From assembly GCF_003610195.1 (NCBI RefSeq), contig NZ_RAPO01000003.1:124001-188000 (forward strand): a stretch of 64,000 bases of DNA, given 5' to 3'. The stretch comes from Halopiger aswanensis. Lineage in GTDB: Archaea > Halobacteriota > Halobacteria > Halobacteriales > Natrialbaceae. Below the pieces are notes generated by a model. It was not told where the DNA came from. It did not search any database and saw only the letters and a program-made list of their open reading frames with translations. Each line of letters begins with the position of its first letter. Within the stretch, counting starts at the first letter, position 1. The position numbers and the translations under genes are program-made. Shown here in pieces: positions 52,349 through 61,547 of the stretch.

Positions 52349-53599
52349 TCAAAAGAGGTTCGCCTGCTGATAGACCGAGATCCCGTCGGCGGTGAGTTCG
52401 TACGGCTTCTTCTCCCGGGAGTGGTTCGCGTCCCGGATCTTCTGGATCTCGATCGCCAGCCGCGTCTCCCGGAAGTCGTCGGGCCGGACGTACTGCATCA
52501 CGAAGACCGCGTCCGTGAGGTACTCGACGATCCCGTGGCGCGAGGTGTAGGGGTTCTCCGCGGCGGCCTCACTCGTCAGCAAGGCGGTGACGCCGGCCTC
52601 CTTCAGCCCGCGCGCGAACTCGTAGATCTCGTTGCGTCGCTTGGCGCGGTCGTCGTACATCATCTCGAGCAGCGAGACCGAGTCCAGCACGAGTCGCTCG
52701 GCCCCGAACTCGTCGACGAGTCGCGGGAGTTCGTTCCGGATCGAGGCCAGACTGTTGGTCATCTCGACCGGGTCGAGGTCGACGATCGCGAGTCGATCGT
52801 CCGCGAGGAACTCGTCGAAGGCGTAGCCCTTCTCCAGGGCGCTGTCGAGCACGCGCTGGCGGCTCTCCTCGAGCGCGATGAAGACGGCGGGGTCGCCCTG
52901 CTCTAAGCCGTGGTTGAGAAACTGCAGGCCGAAGGTGGTCTTGCCGGTGCCGGCGCTGCCGATCGCGACCATCAGCGATCGTTCGGGGACGCCGCCCTGG
53001 ATCATGCGGTCGAGTCCCTCGACGCCGAGTTCGATGCGGGGAAGCGCCGACTCGACCTCGTCGTCGAACTCGGCGTCACCCTCGCCGTCGAAACCGAAGT
53101 CGAGGTCGCCGAACCCCTCGGGATCGAGCCCGGCACCGTCGCCGACGTCGGGGACGTCGACGTTCTGCAGCGCCGCGCCGAAGTCCTCCTCGAAGAGCCC
53201 GTCGCTCCCGCTCGCTCCGGCGGCTTCGGTCGACTCGGTATCGGTCGTCTCGGCGGTAGTTAGCCCGGCGTCGCTCGCGTCGCGCTCGCTCGAGGCAGTA
53301 GCAGCCTCGGTTTCCGGGTCGAACTCCGACTCGGCGGAGACCGTCTCGGCGTCGAAGGCGAGTTCGTCGGCTCCGCTCGGCTCGTCTGGCTCGTTCGGTT
53401 CGTCCGATTCGTCTGCGTGTCTTCGTTCCGTTCCGTCGGAGCCGCTCGCCTCGCGTGCCGTGTCCGCGCTGGTGGCATCGGTAGGACCGCCAGTATCGTT
53501 ACCACCGTCGGCACTGTCGGCACCGTCGGCACCGTTGGTACCCTCAGCACCCTCGGTATCGTCGTCGATCGCCCGCTCGAACCAGTCGTCGTCGCTCAC
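52349..53599 (-). CDS. RAD55/KaiC-like ATPase
   Basis: 416 residues starting at a GTG (VSDDDWFERA); a GTG three codons upstream is possible. The first 185 residues are acidic low-complexity sequence. The C-terminal 230 form a single RecA/KaiC core: LGVEGLDRMIQGGVPERSLMVAIGSAGTGKTT (P-loop about 214-222), FIALEESRQRV, and Walker B-like AERLVLDSVSLLEMM. Haloarchaeal RAD55-like proteins of this type are soluble ATPases often linked to signal transduction. The length of the acidic arm is unusual. Confidence 0.83.
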   Translation of the reverse strand: MSDDDWFERAIDDDTEGAEGTNGADGADSADGGNDTGGPTDATSADTAREASGSDGTERRHADESDEPNEPDEPSGADELAFDAETVSAESEFDPETEAATASSERDASDAGLTTAETTDTESTEAAGASGSDGLFEEDFGAALQNVDVPDVGDGAGLDPEGFGDLDFGFDGEGDAEFDDEVESALPRIELGVEGLDRMIQGGVPERSLMVAIGSAGTGKTTFGLQFLNHGLEQGDPAVFIALEESRQRVLDSALEKGYAFDEFLADDRLAIVDLDPVEMTNSLASIRNELPRLVDEFGAERLVLDSVSLLEMMYDDRAKRRNEIYEFARGLKEAGVTALLTSEAAAENPYTSRHGIVEYLTDAVFVMQYVRPDDFRETRLAIEIQKIRDANHSREKKPYELTADGISVYQQANLF

Positions 53600-53792
53600 G
53601 GCGACCACCCGCGGCTACGGGCCGGTCGTCGAACGCAGTCGAGAGTGATAGCGGCGATCTCCATGGCAGCGATCGCGACAGGTCCGTCGCGATGACGTTC
53701 AGATAGGTCGAATGTACCCGTCCAGCTTAATGGTGTTGCCCATCGATCCGCGAAGCGGGGCTTTTTGATGTCGGGGCGGGTAGCCGCCGACG

Positions 53793-54635
53793 ATGGACGT
53801 CGCCGTCGGAATCGTTGCCCAGCGGAACAACGCGCGTGCACAAGAGCTCGCCCAGACGCTCGTCGACACCCTCGAGCGCGAGTACGAGGGCGTCACGACC
53901 GTCGTCGACGAACTGACCGGCGCTGCGATCGAGGCCGACGGCGTCCCGATCCCCGCGATGGGCGATCGCGAGTTCGTCGTGAGCATCGGCGGCGACGGCA
54001 CGCTGCTGTTCGTCGCCCGCGAGGTCGGCGCGACGCCGATCCTCGGGGTCAACCTCGGCGAAGTCGGCTTTCTCAACGCCGTTGCGCCCGACGACGCCCG
54101 CGAGGTCGTCACCGAACTGGTCGGGCAACTCCGCGAGACGGGCTCGCTCGAGGGCCGGAAACTCGCGCGGCTGCAGGCCAGCGGCGCCGATGGCGCGTGG
54201 GCGCTCGATCCGGCCCTCAACGAAGTGGTCGTCCACGGGCCGCGGCGGGGCCACGGCGGCGGGGCGACGATCGAGGTCGAAATCGACGGCCAGCAGTACA
54301 CGACGAGCCACGCCGACGGCGTCCTCGTGGCGACGCCGACCGGCTCGACCGCCTACAACCTGAGCGAGGGCGGCCCGCTGGTGCAGCCGACGGCCGACGC
54401 GCTGGTGGTCACGCAGATGGCCGCGAGCGACGGAATGCCGCCGCTGGTCGCCGATCCCGGCGCCGAGATCGCGCTGACGGTCTCGGATACCGAGACCGCG
54501 TACGCGATCAGCGACGGCCACGACCGACGGGAACTCGAGCCGCCCGCGACGGTGTCGATTTCGGTCGCGGACGAGCCCGTCACGCTGGTCGGGCCGCGGG
54601 CGAACTTCTTCGATGCGCTGGAGAAATTGGAGTAA
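53793..54635 (+). CDS. nadK: NAD kinase
   Basis: 280 residues. The GGDGT motif (residues 66-70) in FVVSIGGDGTLLFVA, NLGEVGFLN, and the second domain LNEVVVHGPRRG ... TSHADGVLVATPTGSTAYNLSEGGPLV are all characteristic. It phosphorylates NAD to NADP in the cytoplasm. The ATG at 53793 begins MDVAVGIVAQRNN. It is divergent from the RAD55-like gene and convergent with the small lipoprotein gene. Confidence 0.95.
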   Translation: MDVAVGIVAQRNNARAQELAQTLVDTLEREYEGVTTVVDELTGAAIEADGVPIPAMGDREFVVSIGGDGTLLFVAREVGATPILGVNLGEVGFLNAVAPDDAREVVTELVGQLRETGSLEGRKLARLQASGADGAWALDPALNEVVVHGPRRGHGGGATIEVEIDGQQYTTSHADGVLVATPTGSTAYNLSEGGPLVQPTADALVVTQMAASDGMPPLVADPGAEIALTVSDTETAYAISDGHDRRELEPPATVSISVADEPVTLVGPRANFFDALEKLE

Positions 54636-54639
54636 CGAC

Positions 54640-54993
54640 TTACGCGCTCTCGTTGTCGCTTTCGTTCTCCATCGACTGGCCGTTCCCGGTTCCCTCTTCG
54701 GCCTCGAGTTCGTCGTCCGACTCGTTGGACTCGTTAGATTCGTTGTCGGACTCGTTCTCGTCCATTCCGGTCTCGTTCTCGTCGGTCTCGTTACCGCCCA
54801 GACCGGTCTCGTTCTCCTCTTCGGTTTCCGTGGTGTCGGTTTCGTTACCGGCCCCTTCGGTCTCGTTGCCGCCTTCTTCCGTCTCGTTGCCGCCACCGCC
54901 GGGACCACCGCAGCCGGCAAGGACCAGCGTCGATGCCGCGGCACCGACCATTCCGATTGTCTGACGACGCGTCTGTTGATTGTCTCGAACCAT
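54640..54993 (-). CDS. small Tat lipoprotein with Asn-Glu-Thr repeats
   Basis: 117 residues. MVRDNQQTRRQTIGMVGAA with TRRQTIG and lipobox LVLAGC (Cys near 31) is a Tat lipoprotein signal. The mature part is nothing but Gly/Asn/Glu/Thr/Asp/Ser low complexity with many N-E-T/S sequons, candidates for N-glycosylation. It probably forms a disordered, glycosylated surface linker. No domain is present, so it is either a truncated or very small surface protein. Four bases separate it from the convergent NAD kinase stop. Confidence 0.65.
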   Translation of the reverse strand: MVRDNQQTRRQTIGMVGAAASTLVLAGCGGPGGGGNETEEGGNETEGAGNETDTTETEEENETGLGGNETDENETGMDENESDNESNESNESDDELEAEEGTGNGQSMENESDNESA

Positions 54994-55173
54994 GTACCAG
55001 CGTCTTGCCCTCGAGTTCCATAAACCGATAGCCGGCATTCGCGTAGTTTCGGACGGTAGCGACCGATTACGGCCGGTTCTGCGCATTGGTACCGAGATTC
55101 ACTCGAGGGGAAACATGGCGAGTACGCTAGACTTTCCAGCAGGTTCAAACCCTCCCGGTCGATACGGGGTGAC

Positions 55174-55524
55174 ATGGAGTTTGCCGTATCCCGGGCCGGA
55201 ACGGCGCACGTGACCCTTCACGGCGGCGCCGACGCGACCGCTTGCGCCGACGCGCGAACGGAGTTCGCGACCACCCTCGAGCGCCTCGAGGCCGACGACG
55301 CGATCACCGACTGGGAGGTCACCGACGCCGGGGTCTACGAGCACCCGGCCGCCCCCTTCGATCCGTACACGATCGCCCTCGAGTTCACCGTCTCAGTCAC
55401 CGTCGAGGCCGACGACGCCGACGCAGCGACCGAAATCGGCGCCGAAACGATCGACGAGATCCTCGAGCGCGCCGATCTGAGCGCCGTGTCCTTTGCGACG
55501 GCGCCGGCAGCATCGGCGGCCTGA
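55174..55524 (+). CDS. conserved haloarchaeal hypothetical protein
   Basis: 116 residues, acidic, with alternating strands (VSRAGTAHVTLHGG; TIALEFTVSVTVEADD) and helices; no motif, signal or membrane segment. It precedes a MoaD/SAMP-like gene by 62 nt on the same strand. Not a recognised family. Confidence 0.6.
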   Translation: MEFAVSRAGTAHVTLHGGADATACADARTEFATTLERLEADDAITDWEVTDAGVYEHPAAPFDPYTIALEFTVSVTVEADDADAATEIGAETIDEILERADLSAVSFATAPAASAA

Positions 55525-55586
55525 CGACGACCGGGCGCCGCGAAGCCACCGCCCGAACTTATGGCGTTTCGCGACGACTAGTCGGT

Positions 55587-55871
55587 ATGGAGATCGATCT
55601 GCGATTTTTCGCCACCTTTCGGGACGCGGTCGGCGACAAGGAGCGCACCCGCACGGTCAACGAGGACGCGACCGTCGGCGACATCCTCGCCGCACTCGAG
55701 GACGAGTACGACGGCCTCGACGGACGGCTCTTGACCGACGACGGCGAGGCCGTCCGCGAGCAGCTGAGCGTGCTCAAAAACGGCCGCAACGTGGCCCACA
55801 TGGAAGGCCCCGCCACCGCCCTCGATGACGGCGACGTCGTGTCGGTGTTCCCGCCGGTTGCGGGCGGGTAA
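55587..55871 (+). CDS. MoaD/SAMP-type ubiquitin-like small modifier
   Basis: 94 residues, beta-grasp fold. MEIDLRFFATFRDAVGDKERTR opens the sheet, ATVGDILAALEDEY forms the helix and the sequence ends VFPPVAGG, with the free diglycine needed for thiocarboxylation or isopeptide conjugation. Similar to haloarchaeal SAMP1 and MoaD: it may carry sulfur for molybdopterin synthesis or modify proteins. The link to Mo cofactor is interesting because a bis-MGD enzyme is encoded 20 kb away, but no moa gene is adjacent. Confidence 0.87.
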   Translation: MEIDLRFFATFRDAVGDKERTRTVNEDATVGDILAALEDEYDGLDGRLLTDDGEAVREQLSVLKNGRNVAHMEGPATALDDGDVVSVFPPVAGG

Positions 55872-55966
55872 GTCCGGCGAGCTGACCGTCTCGAGTGCGA
55901 GCCGCGGACGGCCCGGAGCTGACAGCTAACCGAACGCTTTTCACGACACTCGGAGAATCGCCGAAC

Positions 55967-56167
55967 GTGTTAGTCGAGTTACTGCTCGAGATCGGGTTCG
56001 ACGCGGTGCTCGAGCGCCGCAACGATCGAACCGGCCCCCAGTGGGCCGCGCTGTTTCTCGGCGTGCTGGTGTTGCTCGCCGCCGTCGCCGTCGGCGCCGC
56101 GAGCGGACTCTGGTACGGGCTCGCCGTCGCGGTCGTCGGGGTTGCGCTGGCGGCGTACGGGTTCTGA
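55967..56167 (+). CDS. small two-helix membrane protein
   Basis: 66 residues from a GTG at 55967: VLVELLLEIGFDAVLERRNDR then two hydrophobic helices (ALFLGVLVLLAAVAVGAA and WYGLAVAVVGVALAAYGF). A CTTTTC box about 28 nt upstream suits a leaderless start. Function unknown. Confidence 0.55.
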   Translation: MLVELLLEIGFDAVLERRNDRTGPQWAALFLGVLVLLAAVAVGAASGLWYGLAVAVVGVALAAYGF

Positions 56168-56269
56168 TCGTTTCGGCCCGGGGTCCGCGGCACGAGCGTC
56201 CGTCCGCCGGCCGGCGGTTTCGACGACGATTTCGAGAAGGGTTTAGGCGTCGTGTTCGTCTGACAAAAT

Positions 56270-57046
56270 GTGACCGAAGAGAGCCCTCCAGCCGACGGGA
56301 ACGCCGCCGGCGAGAGTACCCCGGAGCCGTCGACGAGCGTCGCGGCCGACGCGGATCCGGACCGCGTGACGTTCAGCCGGGAGGGATTCCGCGCCGGGTT
56401 CGTTACCTGCGTCCCGATCGCACTGGGCGTCGGCGGCTACGGCATCGCCTTCGGCGTGCTCGCGGACCAGGCCGGGTTGAGCGTCGCCGAAGCCGCGCTG
56501 ATGAGCGCGACCGTCTTGGCCGGCGCGTCCCAGATCATCGCCGTCGAACTCTGGGCCGACCCGCTGCCGATCGCGACGATCGTCTTTACGGTCTTCGCGA
56601 TCAACCTCCGCTACTCGCTGATGGGGGCGGCGCTGCAGCCCTGGTTCCGGCGCCTCTCGCCGACACAGATCTACGGCAGTCTCTACTTCATGGCCGACGA
56701 GAACTGGGCCCTGACGATGCGCGATCTCAAGTCCGGCAGCGGCCGCGGCGCCTTCCTGCTGGGCAGCGGGATCGCCATCTGGGTCTTCTGGGTCGGCTCG
56801 ACGATCCTCGGCGCGGTCGCCGGCGGCGTCATCGGCGAGCCGGCCCGGTACGGCTTCGACTTCATCCTCGCAGCCGTCTTCGTCGCCCTCGCGGCCGAAC
56901 TCTGGGAGGGGAAATCGACGCTCGTCCCCTGGATCGCCTCGCTGGGTACCGCCGTCATCGCCGCTCAGTATCTCCCCGGTCGGTGGTACGTCCTGCTCGG
57001 CGGTCTCGTCGCCGCCGCCGTCGAGGTGATCCGCTATGATGCGTGA
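56270..57046 (+). CDS. azlC: AzlC-type branched-chain amino acid exporter subunit
   Basis: 258 residues starting at a GTG, 23 nt after a TTTAGG box. A disordered acidic leader (about 1-40) precedes six to seven helices with FRAGFVTCVPIALGVGGYGIAFG and TVLAGASQIIAVELW, the AzlC signatures. AzlC and AzlD together export branched-chain amino acids or their analogues. The end overlaps azlD by 11 bases. Confidence 0.87.
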   Translation: MTEESPPADGNAAGESTPEPSTSVAADADPDRVTFSREGFRAGFVTCVPIALGVGGYGIAFGVLADQAGLSVAEAALMSATVLAGASQIIAVELWADPLPIATIVFTVFAINLRYSLMGAALQPWFRRLSPTQIYGSLYFMADENWALTMRDLKSGSGRGAFLLGSGIAIWVFWVGSTILGAVAGGVIGEPARYGFDFILAAVFVALAAELWEGKSTLVPWIASLGTAVIAAQYLPGRWYVLLGGLVAAAVEVIRYDA

Positions 57047-57374
57047 GCTCGGCCTCGACCTCGCCGACGCGCTCTCGCTCGAGCCGCTCACGGTCGGCGT
57101 CATCCTCGCGATGACCGCCGTCACCGTGCTCACGAAGGTCGGCGGCATCTGGCTCGTCCGCCACGTCGAGTTGAGCGACCGCCTCGAGGCCGGCCTCTCC
57201 GTGCTGCCGGGCGCGATCGTGATCGCCGTGCTGGGACCGGATCTGGCGAACGGCGGGCCGGCCGAGTGGGGCGCTGCGGGGCTGGTGCTGCTCGTAATGT
57301 GGCGCACCGAGAACATTCTGCTGGCGCTGATCGCCGGCGTCGTCGGCGTCGTCACGTTTCGGAGCGTGCTCTGA
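57036..57374 (+). CDS. azlD: AzlD-type branched-chain amino acid exporter subunit
   Basis: 112 residues with four helices: LTVGVILAMTAVTVLTKVGGIWL and LSDRLEAGLSVLPGAIVIAVLGPDL fit AzlD. It overlaps azlC by 11 bases and forms its partner. The second half contains WRTENILLALIAGVVGV. Confidence 0.87.
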   Translation: MMRELGLDLADALSLEPLTVGVILAMTAVTVLTKVGGIWLVRHVELSDRLEAGLSVLPGAIVIAVLGPDLANGGPAEWGAAGLVLLVMWRTENILLALIAGVVGVVTFRSVL

Positions 57375-57414
57375 ATCGGGCTGGCGACGCTCGAGTCCGA
57401 ACCGGGTGTCGACG

Positions 57415-59055
57415 CTACGTTCGGCGCCACCGGTGCACTACCGCAGCACCGAGCGCGATCAACCCGACGGCGCCGAACGCAACCGGAATCGCGGTTCCGA
57501 CGGTTTCGGTCGTCGCGCCCGCAAAGTCGAGCGGCGGAACGCCGTTCAGCGGTCCTGCGTACCAGAGAACGAGATAGATGAGTTCGAACGTCCGTCGGGT
57601 TCGACTCCAGAGACCGAGCGTCTGTGCGACCGACGGGACGAAAAGCACTGCACCGCCGAACACGACCGCGCCCTCGAGACCCGCCTCGAGGACCGTCGGC
57701 CAGACTGCGACGCCGAGAAACGCCCCCGTAACGAGTGCGCCGGCGGCCCACTCCGCGAGCAGTTGGCGGTACGGCTGTCTCGAGGAGACGATAAATGGCG
57801 TGACCCGGTGATGGACCGAGCGGTAGCCCATGCCGGACCAAACGAACAGCGGCCAGATCGCTGCGACCGAGACGATGGCTTCAGAGGGGACGGTGCCGGC
57901 GGCACCGACGACGGTGATGACGGCCGCACCGGCGTACCACCACCAGGGCCGACCTCTAATGAGGAGTCGCAGTTCCTGAACGAGGAGCCGACCGAATCCG
58001 CCGGCCGATCGGTTAGCGACGGGCGTCAGCGAGACGTTTGTGGGTTCGGTCGCATCGCCCTCCTCACTGTCGCGAGAGAAAACAGATGGCACGAACCGAC
58101 GGAATCGGTCGACGAGGGTACCACTCGTCGATTCGTCTCCAGCGTCGTACCGATCGTAGGGCAGGGTCGCGACGAGCGCCAGTCCGATGCCCGCCAACGA
58201 GAAGCCGAGTCGGTTCGCGAAAAACCACGCGGGCCACGCGCCGCCGTTCCACTCGAACGTGACGACCTCACCGTCGATCGTCCCGGTCCCGTAGTTCGCG
58301 ACCGGCGGGCCGTCGTATTCGGGGGCGACCGAGAGCAACGCGTCGACGGTCATCTCGCCCGTCCCGACCAGCCCGACGGAATCGACGGCCCGCACCCAGA
58401 ACGGAATCGACGTTGTTCCCCCCGCATCATCCCCGACAGCAGCCGCTGCGGCCGTCAAGACCGCGATTGCGCCGAAAAAGTAGACCACGTTCCCGGCCGT
58501 CCCGCGTAGCCGGTCGGTCGACTGCAGGACGAGCGTGAAACCGGCCACGAAACAGCCCACCGGAAAGGCGATCAGAAAGACGCCGCCGACGATCCAGACC
58601 GGATCGGTCCTGCCGACGCCGTGGACGGCGTGATTGACGAGCGCAGCCCCGGCCAGCGTCGCCAGGATCGCCGCGACGACCGTGACGTGACTGAGCCAAG
58701 TACCGAGAAGGTACGTCCGGTCCCTGACCGGCGTGCTCGCGAGGAGTTCATCGAACCCCGTCGAACGATCCCGACGAAGCGAACTCGCGAGGACGTAGTA
58801 GCCGACCAGCAGCAGAAACATGCCACCGGTGAGTCCCGTGGTCAATCCGACGTACGGCGCGGTCCGCTCCCCACGGTAGTCGACGGTCGCCCCGTCGACG
58901 GTGTCCTGATAGAACAGGTCGAACGTGCCGACGTTCAACTGGTAGCCGATGACCGCGACGATCGCCAGCACGATCAGCAGCCGTCGAGAGCGGAATCGCT
59001 GGAGAACGTCGGCCCGAGCGACGCGGATCGCGGTCGAGAGCTCCCCACCAGCCAT
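57415..59055 (-). CDS. ABC-2 type permease
   Basis: 546 residues with 10-12 predicted helices. The first half has RADVLQRFRSRRLLIVLAIVAVIGYQLN and GFDELLASTPVRDRTYLLGTWLSHV, typical of ABC-2 exporters of the NatB/YhaP type. An extracytoplasmic loop separates the halves. It starts directly after the stop of the ATPase gene, so the two are one operon. Substrate unknown. Confidence 0.82.
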   Translation of the reverse strand: MAGGELSTAIRVARADVLQRFRSRRLLIVLAIVAVIGYQLNVGTFDLFYQDTVDGATVDYRGERTAPYVGLTTGLTGGMFLLLVGYYVLASSLRRDRSTGFDELLASTPVRDRTYLLGTWLSHVTVVAAILATLAGAALVNHAVHGVGRTDPVWIVGGVFLIAFPVGCFVAGFTLVLQSTDRLRGTAGNVVYFFGAIAVLTAAAAAVGDDAGGTTSIPFWVRAVDSVGLVGTGEMTVDALLSVAPEYDGPPVANYGTGTIDGEVVTFEWNGGAWPAWFFANRLGFSLAGIGLALVATLPYDRYDAGDESTSGTLVDRFRRFVPSVFSRDSEEGDATEPTNVSLTPVANRSAGGFGRLLVQELRLLIRGRPWWWYAGAAVITVVGAAGTVPSEAIVSVAAIWPLFVWSGMGYRSVHHRVTPFIVSSRQPYRQLLAEWAAGALVTGAFLGVAVWPTVLEAGLEGAVVFGGAVLFVPSVAQTLGLWSRTRRTFELIYLVLWYAGPLNGVPPLDFAGATTETVGTAIPVAFGAVGLIALGAAVVHRWRRT

Positions 59056-59961
59056 CTACCTCACCCCTCCCGACCCCGTCACCGCGTTCGCGTCCATCCG
59101 CGGTCCGACGTGATCGAGGTAGGCGTCCTCGAGCGTCGGCGTCACGGGTTCGGCGTCCGAGTGCGGACGCTCGTCGGCGATGAGCCGCACCCGGACGCCG
59201 TCGGCTCGCTGGACCGTGCTCGAGACCCGATACCGCTCGCGGAGGGTCTCGAGGTCATCGCGCGGCGCGAGGTACTCGTAGACCTTGCCCTGGGTGTCGG
59301 CGACGAGCGATTCCGGATCGGCGTGGGCCAGCAACTCGCCGTCGTTCAGGAGGGCGACCCGCGACGCCGTCGCTTCGACGTCGGGGACGATGTGCGTCGA
59401 GAGGAGGACGATGCGGTCTTCGGCAACCGAGGACAGCAGGTTCCGCACCTGCACGCGCTTCTCCGGATCGAGGCCGACTGTCGGCTCGTCGACGACCAGC
59501 ACGTCGGGGTCGTTGACCAGCGCCTGCGCGATGCCGACGCTCTGGCGCATCCCGCCGGAGAAGGTACGGAGTTTCCGATCCGCCGCGTGCTCGATCCCCG
59601 TCAGGGCCAGCAGTTCGTCGATTCGGGCGCCAGCCGTCTCGCGGTCCAGCCCGCGCAGGGCGGCCACGTACTCGAGGAACTCCCGTGCGGTCAGGTCGGG
59701 ATAGACGCCGAAATCCTGCGGCAGGTAGCCGAGTCCCTCCCGAACGGCGGCCGGCGACTCGGTGACGTCGGTCCCGTTCCAGGTAATGGTCCCGGTCGTG
59801 GGCTCGGCGACCGTCGTAATGATTCGCATCAGGGTTGACTTTCCGGCGCCGTTCGGTCCGAGCAGGCCGTGGATTCCCGTCTCTAACTCGAGGTCGACGT
59901 TTCGAACACCCCAGAGATCGTCGCCGTAGCGCTTGCCGACGGACTCCAGTCGAAGGGTCAT
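59056..59961 (-). CDS. ABC transporter ATP-binding protein
   Basis: 301 residues. Walker A LLGPNGAGKST (about 34-42), signature FSGGMRQSVGIAQAL, Walker B VLVVDEPTVGLDP and the switch LLSTHIV are all intact. A C-terminal extension of about 70 residues (from residue about 225) is common in ABC-2 exporters. The ATG at 59961 (MTLRLESVGKRYG) is preferred over 59973 because TTTTAT on the minus strand lies 26 nt before it. It energises the adjacent permease. Confidence 0.92.
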   Translation of the reverse strand: MTLRLESVGKRYGDDLWGVRNVDLELETGIHGLLGPNGAGKSTLMRIITTVAEPTTGTITWNGTDVTESPAAVREGLGYLPQDFGVYPDLTAREFLEYVAALRGLDRETAGARIDELLALTGIEHAADRKLRTFSGGMRQSVGIAQALVNDPDVLVVDEPTVGLDPEKRVQVRNLLSSVAEDRIVLLSTHIVPDVEATASRVALLNDGELLAHADPESLVADTQGKVYEYLAPRDDLETLRERYRVSSTVQRADGVRVRLIADERPHSDAEPVTPTLEDAYLDHVGPRMDANAVTGSGGVR

Positions 59962-60102
59962 TGGCGAGTCCATCGAACGCCGCTGTCATAAAATGGTTCC
60001 ACAGTTACACTATCGGAAGCGGCGGCTTCGCGGCGACTAGATTCCCCGGACACGAGCGCGGACAGTACGCGAATTTATCCGTTCGGCACGCGAATCACCG
60101 CT

Positions 60103-60360
60103 ATGGAACGACGGGAGCGATCCTTTCGCGGTATTTCCGAGCGGCTCGCGATTCGCTACCTGACGAACCTCGGCGGCGAGCAGGTCGACGACGGAACGAT
60201 CGCGGGCGAGGACTGGACCGCCGCGGTTTCCTCGGAGAAGGTCGATATCGGCCCGTCGATGTCGCTAACTGAGGTGACCGTCGTCTTCGAGGGCGACGAG
60301 GAAACCCTCGAGCCGCTCGTGGACAAGTTCGCCCAGAAGGCGATGCGCGCGGGGGGATGA
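60103..60360 (+). CDS. small conserved archaeal protein (possibly MoaD-related C-terminal family)
   Basis: 85 residues with RSFRGISERLAIRYLTNLGGEQV and SLTEVTVVFEGDEETLEPLVDKFAQKAMRAGG. The Arg-Ser-Phe-Arg-Gly-Ile-Ser-Glu-Arg motif is conserved in many archaea; from memory it corresponds to a family once named MoaD-related, C-terminal (DUF1952-like), but I am not sure. Soluble. Four bases separate it from the next gene, with which it forms an operon. Confidence 0.6.
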   Translation: MERRERSFRGISERLAIRYLTNLGGEQVDDGTIAGEDWTAAVSSEKVDIGPSMSLTEVTVVFEGDEETLEPLVDKFAQKAMRAGG

Positions 60361-60364
60361 CGTG

Positions 60365-60748
60365 ATGGCGGGGGATCCCATCGACGGCCAGATCCTGCTG
60401 CTTACGGCGGCAAAGTCAGGGGTGTCGCCGACCCGACTGCCCGATCTGGTCGACCGTACCCAGGCACACCTCGCGTCCGCGCGCGAGGAATACCGCCGCG
60501 AGTACGAACGAATCGACGAGACCGAGACCTTCGAGGCGTTTCTCGTCGACTGGGGCCACTGGGACGAAATCGCCGACGCCGTCGGACTGGACGACCGCGA
60601 GCAGTCGGCCGTCCGGCGCGCCCACGAGGAACAGCTCCTGCGCGTCGGCCGGCGAAACGACCGCGAGGAGGAGTTCGAGACGGCCCTCGAGATCCGCGAG
60701 CCGGTGTTGATCGGGCCCGAAGGGAGCGGCGAGGAAGGCGACCACTGA
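60365..60748 (+). CDS. conserved haloarchaeal hypothetical protein
   Basis: 127 residues, mainly helical and charged: LLTAAKSGVSPTRLPDLVDRTQAHLASAREEYRREYERID, then FEAFLVDWGHWDEIADAVGLDDREQSAVRRAHEEQLL. No motif for catalysis, DNA binding or membrane insertion. It follows the preceding gene by four bases. Not recognised; an ATG at 60365 is used rather than the overlapping GTG at 60362. Confidence 0.65.
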   Translation: MAGDPIDGQILLLTAAKSGVSPTRLPDLVDRTQAHLASAREEYRREYERIDETETFEAFLVDWGHWDEIADAVGLDDREQSAVRRAHEEQLLRVGRRNDREEEFETALEIREPVLIGPEGSGEEGDH

Positions 60749-60877
60749 CGATCCCGTGTCGGCGGTCGGATCGAGACACGGGGTTGGATCGCGAGGACGG
60801 TGTTCGATCGGCCGCGCGGCTCGAAGTCGATGACAACGCTAAAGATACTGATTCACCTTTGCCAAGACACTGAGACG

Positions 60878-61330
60878 ATGGCCATCGACAAGGAAACCGA
60901 CATGACCGACGAGGAGATCGACGATTTCCTCGGCCGGCACGAGACGGGGGTGCTGTCGCTCGCGCGCACCGACGAACCGTACGCGATTCCGATCTCGTAC
61001 GGCTACGACGACGACAATCGCGGGTTCTACATGCGACTGGTATCGACGCCGGACAGCGAGAAGCGGGAGTTCCTCGACTCGTCGCCTCAGGCTCGGCTCG
61101 TCGTCTACGACGAAGCGGAGTCGACCTATCGAAGCGTCATCGCCACCGGGACTCTCGAGGACATCGACCCGTCGGACCTTACGCCGGACCAGATCGCCCA
61201 GTACGGCGAGGCCAGACGGCCGCTCTTCGAAATTTGGGCTGAGGGGAAGGAAGATCTGAACATCGAACTCTACCAACTCGTGCCGGAGTCGCTCAACGGT
61301 CGACGGACCGAAGTCGACCGCGAGGAGTAA
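60878..61330 (+). CDS. pyridoxamine 5'-phosphate oxidase family flavoprotein
   Basis: 150 residues of the split-barrel FMN-binding fold: MTDEEIDDFLGRHETGVLSLARTDEPYAIPISYGYDDD and ARLVVYDEAESTYRSVIATGTLEDI are typical. Small haloarchaeal members bind FMN or a heme/F420-like cofactor and reduce unknown substrates. The ATG at 60878 begins MAIDKETDMT. Cytoplasmic. Confidence 0.83.
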   Translation: MAIDKETDMTDEEIDDFLGRHETGVLSLARTDEPYAIPISYGYDDDNRGFYMRLVSTPDSEKREFLDSSPQARLVVYDEAESTYRSVIATGTLEDIDPSDLTPDQIAQYGEARRPLFEIWAEGKEDLNIELYQLVPESLNGRRTEVDREE

Positions 61331-61547
61331 TCGATAGCGCCGGGCGTCGCTGCGAGGTCAGCGAGTTGCATCCGACAATCGCTAGCGGGTCGGGGCGCGG
61401 CGATCAACAGTAGAATCGAGGAGCGGCGCGACTAGATTCACGCTCGAATCTCGAGGGCTCTCGAGGTCTCGAGACGCCCGAGCCCGCGTAACGAACCGAG
61501 CGATGGCACTGCGGGTCTCGAGACGGTGCGGTCGGCGTCGATAAGTA

